The notes under the pieces are model-generated. The model had not been told where the DNA came from, did no database searches, and saw only the letters and a program-made list of their open reading frames with translations. From NCBI GenBank assembly GCA_035048495.1, contig CM068545.1, forward strand, positions 44,696,450-44,760,449: 64,000 nt of DNA, in the 5' to 3' direction. The DNA is from Euptelea pleiosperma (taxonomy: Eukaryota > Streptophyta > Magnoliopsida > Ranunculales > Eupteleaceae). This document shows positions 59,319 through 64,000 of the stretch, piece by piece. Every line of letters starts with the position of its first letter. Position 1 is the stretch's first letter. The position numbers and the translations under genes were made by a program.

Positions 59319-61252
59319 CAGTCTCTGTTCTACCTTAAAAGACTATAGATTCACTCAGTCTCCATGAGTTTTAACCTAGTTGGGGGTACTTGATATACCC
59401 CCGTCATGTCTGGCTGAAGACATAAAACTTAGCACTTTCAGAAAGGCAATTCAAGTATTCCTAGAGTACATAAGTCTCTATATTTGTTATTACTGTGATA
59501 TCTCTGGACTTGCAGGTACATTTATTTTTCAGATCATTAAGTACCACACACTGTCGAGTTTATGCCGACTTGGTAATATCCTCCTTGAACCTTTGCATCA
59601 TCATTACCAATATTTCATCATCTTTTGTCCCGGTCATGAGCACCGAGGACGGTGCTATATTTTGGTTGGGGGTGGGTTTTTACCAAAACTCATGTTTTCA
59701 TTTTGATAAAAAAAAAAAAGAAAAAAAAGAAGAGAGAAACCTTGTGTTTTTGGGTGTAATTTCATATGATTTTCAAAAATGCCCTGAATTGATGAGTAAA
59801 AAGTTTCCGTAAAGTCTATTTATTGAAAAGGATGCTGTTTTGAAAAATCACTTATTAGCTCTTCATTCAGTTTGAAAGCAAACATTATTATAATAGATTG
59901 AAAACTCTTTGAAAACTCACATTTTGCAAAAATGTTCACATATCAACGTCTAAATTATCCGATGTTTAGATTGTTTAGAGATCTAAGGAGAACAATTGTG
60001 GAGACCTAACCCAGTGAGCTTTTGAGCTTTTCATTATTTCTGAGGGTTATAAAATTATTCTGAGTCACAAGATGACACATAATTCTTTTAGTCCCCTAAT
60101 ATTTCCATTGAGTAGTCTCATTAACCTTTGCTTTGGTCATGGAACTCAGAACGACATCAAATTCAAATTATTACATAAAGAAACTTCTCTATATCCATTC
60201 GAGACATCGAAGATACAAGTACAAACCCTAGAAAATGATATAGGCCATCTTTTTAGCCAATCGGACTTTTTAGCTTCCTTAACATCTATACCGTTAGAAA
60301 CTATTTTTGAGCCTGTTGATGAAAACCTTTTCTTATTAACACATCAACCAAAAACCCAATCCCAAAAAAAAGTTCAATATGATAACCTACTTCTGAGAGG
60401 GATCAAAGAGTATTTGGTATGATCATGAAAAGATAGAAACCAAGAAAGAAAAAGAAAACAAAACAAAACAAATGGTTCGAGCTGAAAAGAAACATGATCA
60501 GAAAGAAAGAAGGAAAGGTTGAAGAATAGCCAAAAAGACAAAAATTGGAAAAAAAAAAAAGAAAAAAATTAAAGGAAATATTATCCCTGGAAAAAGTTGC
60601 AAAGAATAGTGAGATACCCTCTCAGAATTTTTGAATACCAGAATATCCTTCTTTTCTGAACCTATCCTAAGCCTCAATACAACCTATGCAAGTCCTATTT
60701 GATTCTAGATTTGTACCATCCTCAAGTGTGGAGAATGGAGAAAAGAGAAATTATAGAGTTTGATTCGACGTTCTTAAGTGATATGACATTCCAATCATGA
60801 GATCTTCTTAAATCTTCTTATACCCTCCATTCAGAAACTATATATGTGAGACGTTTGTCAGTTTCTATATTCATCTCCTCACATATAATTTGAGAGAAAA
60901 GTATAAAATCATTTCTGAGTGATTTACTTCTGAGTGGTATAAAAGTGAGGATTGAGGTCGAGGCATAGAGTCTCTAAAGAGATCCAGATATATCTACTGC
61001 CAAATAAGGATGATGCTGAACACACACACACACACACACTGAGTCTGAGTAATCTTTTGTTTGATGGTTCATTTGTAGAAGTGTTGCATTTTGCTGATTA
61101 GTGCTAATTTGTGAATGATTTCTTGCATCCTTAAAATAATCTGACAAAACGGAGTTTTTTCTTAGTAATGCAAATAAGTTTTCTAGCATGTTATGCCTAG
61201 CACTCTTTCGCTCACTTATTTCGCGATAATTGCCAAGGATTGGTAATATGCT
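59319..61252 (+). other. 3' internal region of element 2
   Basis: Homologous to 388-2368 and 32493-34011 in its first and last parts. Two internal TTGGGGGT motifs (59381-59391, 59664-59674) precede the one at the LTR. An (AC)n run lies at 61021-61039. The 116-codon open frame at 60072-60422 is not seen in A or F and is probably fortuitous. Confidence 0.65.
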
Positions 61253-61264
61253 AGTTGGGGGTTG
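61253..61264 (+). other. Polypurine tract of element 2
   Basis: TAGTTGGGGGTTG directly precedes the LTR start TGATATTCGC. It is G-rich with T interruptions, as in related families. Confidence 0.75.
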
Positions 61265-62654
61265 TGATATTCGCTCAAAAGTACTTATTTTAAGCCATTA
61301 TCCTTATAGCGATGTCGCATTCTCCTACGTAAAACTTGTCTTTTTGTCGACTTTTCCATATAAGAGTTTTTTCCATTGCGTAGAACGCATTCTTTAGATG
61401 AAAATTAACTATTTGCATGAAATATACGCATTTTGGATAGTCCAGTATCAAGGCATTTTAGTTGAATCTCATTACGCGCTTTTTTTACTTGTAGGAGACC
61501 CTATCGGGCGATTCTCGAGGACTGGCGGGCCCACGATCAACCACAGAAGACTTCTATTAAAGCTTAAAGAGCCAAGAGACTAGGATAAAAAGATAGAAGA
61601 CATATACGAGTAAAGCTAGAGGATCGTAGAGCCGGAACAAGGACTAAGAGAGAGAATAGCTGGAGACCAAGAGAAGGACTTAGGTGTTAAAGGCCACACC
61701 AATTGACATCAAAGGATAAGTTTGACTTATTGGTGGAGCAGACGAGATAGAATAAAGAAGACCAGGGTTCAATACCCTCCAATGCTTTTATTTTTATATT
61801 TTTCTCTCACATCTCTCTTATTTCTCTCTTTATCTATCTATCTTGGCCCATGACATAGGCCCATGACCCATGACCCATGCCCATACCCATGACCCATGCC
61901 CATACCCATACCCATGACCCATGACCTATGACCCATGCCCATTACCCATGCTCATGCCCATTTGCAACAGCAAGAGAGAATTGGTCTCACTTGACCGATT
62001 CTTCTCTCCTCCATATCTCTCTATCCTAGTCACTCTCTCTCTCATCTAACTAACCCATTCCCAACTGTTGGATCTCTCTAGATCCAACGGTATTTATTTT
62101 TACAACAAGCAAAAAGAAAATAAAAAGTCTATAAGAGATCTACGATCTCTCCTTCTTGGGTTGGTTCCCTCCCCCTCTCTACCTCTCTTTCTTCTTTCTT
62201 TCTCTTCTTCTTCACCCTTCTTCTCCGGCGAGCTCACCATTAATGTCTCCACCTCGAGGTGCAAAATATCGAACAGCAACGTCTCCTTGCTGCCCATTCC
62301 ATCCGCCACAATCAAAGGCTACAATCCTCAATCTTATTGAGGTCGATCCAATTGGAGTTGCACCATCTACCTCTTCAATGGTAAGCTTCTCTCTAATTCA
62401 TCTCTCTAATCTTTCTACCTTCTTTCTCTCTTCTTTCCCTCTCTACCTTTACATGCTTTCTAGGGTAATATTTTAATGGCTTTCTAGATTAATTTGGTTT
62501 AATGTTATTTTCATTGTAAAGCATTTGAACAAGCATTGTAAGCATTTGTTTTTAGTTTAATGAATAAGTTTTAAATTCAAGTTTAAGTTGTTTTCATTTA
62601 TTGTGTTTTTCATTCTCGTTTCTCTTATATTTTTTTTCATTCTAATAGTTCTAA
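61265..62654 (+). repeat. 3' LTR of element 2 (3' end deleted)
   Basis: Collinear with the 5' LTR to TCTAATAGTTCTAA, then jumps to leader sequence GTCTAGGCTTCGG. The last 240-260 bp including the U5 block are missing. A/B-box module at 61730-61777, CCCATG array at 61850-61965. Confidence 0.9.
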
Positions 62655-63059
62655 GTCTAGGCTTCGGATTATCTTGTAGTCAACTTGAGTTAGTATTAGC
62701 GGATTTGCTTTGAAGAGTGTATCCTGGTGAGAACCTACAGAGTAAAATGTTGGTCCGGCGGATAATTGAAGATAAACCAGTGGTCCACCCACTGTCATAA
62801 TCTAAGCTATCCCTACACTAACAAGATAATTCATAATACTATCCTGATTGTTTAGGTTAAGATTATCTGTTGCTCTGTGTGCATCATCTAGGCTCATTCG
62901 GTTTCATAACCTCTTGCCGACTCTAGGGGCTTGCCTTTTCAAGCATTATCCATTTGGATTTGATCTAACCCGAGACTGATTCAATCTGAGAGTCAGTCTA
63001 CCACACCGATCTCTTTCACCTAAACTATCTCCCTCCTCCGAGAAACTCACATCTCTCTG
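62655..63059 (+). other. Leader of element 1, second part
   Basis: Collinear with 57183-57584 of element 2, with the same CTGAGAGTCAGTC sequence before the ORF. Confidence 0.8.
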
Positions 63060-63482
63060 ATGGCTGCTGAACGACCTCTATTCGAGACCTACAACAATTT
63101 CTTTGAAGATCTAGGCGAAACTCTGAGCAATGGTATATCAATCCTGAGTGTCGTCATGACACTCCAGTCTCACAGAGTTTGATGGGACATGAAGCACAAG
63201 GTGATCCAATGCTAAAATCCTTACTTATAGATTTGACAAAATTAGTTTTCACCCTTGATGTTGTGGTCCAGAAGCCTTTTTATCACTCCACATCTGTGGG
63301 ATATTTCCCTCATGTCCAAGAAGAGGTTTGTAATTTTAGTAAATTTGAATCTTCGCTGCATACCTCCTACAATAACACGTATTATCCGGACAATGGAAGT
63401 CACGATAACTTTGGATGGGAACAATAGTCTTTTCCCCAACAGAATCTGCAATAGGATATGTATCATTCCGGCTTTCACCAAC
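63060..63482 (+). pseudogene. Start of Gag-linker ORF of element 1 (frameshifted, truncated)
   Basis: ATG at 63060 opens MAAERPLFET, identical in plan to the intact copy. A deletion of bases near 63118-63122 shifts the frame, and TAG codons near 63426 and 63453 follow. The homology ends at 63482 where a minus-strand LTR begins. It shows that the gag-deleted form is the one that multiplied here. Confidence 0.85.
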
Positions 63483-64000
63483 TGATAATAGGGTTTTTCC
63501 GCGTCGTTGGTTACGGAAACCCTAACTTCAACACATTTGTAAATTGATCCGGTTCTTAAATCCTGCAAAATTTTAGATCTTTGTATAGGGATTCGTGTCG
63601 GATGTCGATCCGCACTCGGGATTAATCGGTGCAAGCAGAGAACATGAAATGACGAATTTTTCTCAGAAATTGCCACTAAAAAGGATGGAATGGTGAGAAT
63701 GATGATCACGAGATTTTATAACATGATTTTTTTGTTTAAGATTGATTCTCCATTAAAGTGATTAACATGCAGATAAAATCCAAAATTACTATTAAAAGAG
63801 AATATAAACAAGAATTCAAAAGAAACTAATTTCATTGAATAAAATTAAGATGTTTACATTGATGGATAACAAAAACAAGAGAATTAAAACTAACCTAAAA
63901 AGCATGAAAGGTAGAGAGAGAAAACTAGAGAGAGAATCTACAGAGGAGAGAGAAACTAAAGAAGAGAGAGAAAAAATTACCGAGAAAGGGTGCACGGCCT
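63483..64000 (-). repeat. Athila-like LTR (partial, U5 end), inserted in element 1
   Basis: Begins TGATAATAGGG after CCAAC and carries the conserved U5 block near 63590-63620, then the GA-rich AGAGAGAGAAA sequence typical of the family. It runs off the right edge. The expected target duplication is CCAAC. Confidence 0.85.

Larger units (their letters stand above)
54793..62654 (+). mobile_element. Athila-like non-autonomous element 2 with intact ORF
   Basis: 5' LTR 54793-56432, PBS, shortened leader, intact 577-codon ORF, 1.9-kb 3' region, polypurine tract, and 3' LTR 61265-62654 that lacks its last 250 bp or so. No pol domains. It is the best-preserved coding copy of the family here. By eye the LTRs differ at roughly 4-5% of positions in the first 385 bases, so it is older than element F. 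Confidence 0.88.
52154..63482 (+). mobile_element. Athila-like element 1, split by its sibling element 2
   Basis: LTR 1 (52154-53746), PBS and leader (53747-54792) run up to CTCCT. The same element continues at 62655-63482 with the rest of the leader and the start of the ORF. Between them lies element 2 of the same family. Comparison with the element 2 leader shows the two parts are collinear, apart from about 70 bp lost together with the end of LTR 3. Confidence 0.75.

Noticed and set aside
60072..60422. 116-codon frame as a second gene of element 2
   Set aside because: Not present in copies A and F, where the region is deleted or different.
52154..62654. Tandem LTR array produced by unequal crossing-over
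   Set aside because: Possible, but leader breakpoints at CTCCT and about 70 bp further on fit nested insertion plus one deletion more simply; kept as the alternative in the finding.

Overview
The window looks like a block of plant (angiosperm) heterochromatin made almost entirely of transposable elements nested inside one another. I find no intact host gene, no tRNA or rRNA gene, and nothing bacterial. The evidence for a plant is the mix of elements: a non-chromovirus Ty3/gypsy family of the Athila/Tat type primed by tRNA-Asp, a Sirevirus-like Ty1/copia element, a Tekay/Del-type chromovirus with a chromodomain, and a CACTA DNA transposon carrying a fragment of a plant PPR gene. The species cannot be named from the sequence. 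All identities and domain calls are by eye; no search was run.

Layout. (1) 1-8661: minus-strand Athila-like element A, with partial 3' LTR, broken ORF, leader, PBS and a 2.7-kb 5' LTR, sitting in the end of another LTR (8662-8814). (2) 8815-23726: plus-strand element C, the only copy that still has the Gag capsid domain (about 21.8-22.4 kb). It is split by a solo LTR (9056-11953, TSD TATAC) and by a Sirevirus-like element (12224-21799), whose own 3' LTR holds another solo LTR (17767-20462, TSD GAAGG). (3) 23727-27835: two truncated Athila-like LTRs in opposite orientation, one holding a solo copia LTR (25659-27257, TSD TTAAA). (4) 27836-51719: a 5'-truncated Tekay-type chromovirus. Its integrase is split by a complete minus-strand element F (29967-40164, TSD ACCAT). 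Its 3' LTR is split by a solo LTR (43189-45227, TSD ATTAT) and by a CACTA element (45733-51169, TSD TAG). (5) 51720-64000: an LTR-core fragment, then plus-strand element 1 (LTR from 52154), into whose leader a sibling, element 2 (54793-62654), has inserted. Element 1 resumes at 62655 and is cut by another minus-strand LTR from 63483.

The most distinctive feature is the Athila-like family itself. Copies A, F, element 1 and element 2 carry one ORF of about 577-609 codons that starts at the Gag N-terminus and jumps in frame over the whole capsid domain to the post-Gag linker. It keeps a Q/Y-rich low-complexity segment, a coiled coil and C-terminal repeats of about 29 residues. No reverse transcriptase or integrase is seen in any copy, so the family is non-autonomous and must use enzymes in trans. 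Only the copy at 57585-59318 is fully open. The LTRs keep both ends but have exchanged their middles. The cores carry near-perfect hairpins, and two LTR types share a tRNA-like A-box/B-box module. The elements do not form a pathway: the window records successive insertion, LTR-LTR recombination to solo LTRs, and deletion.
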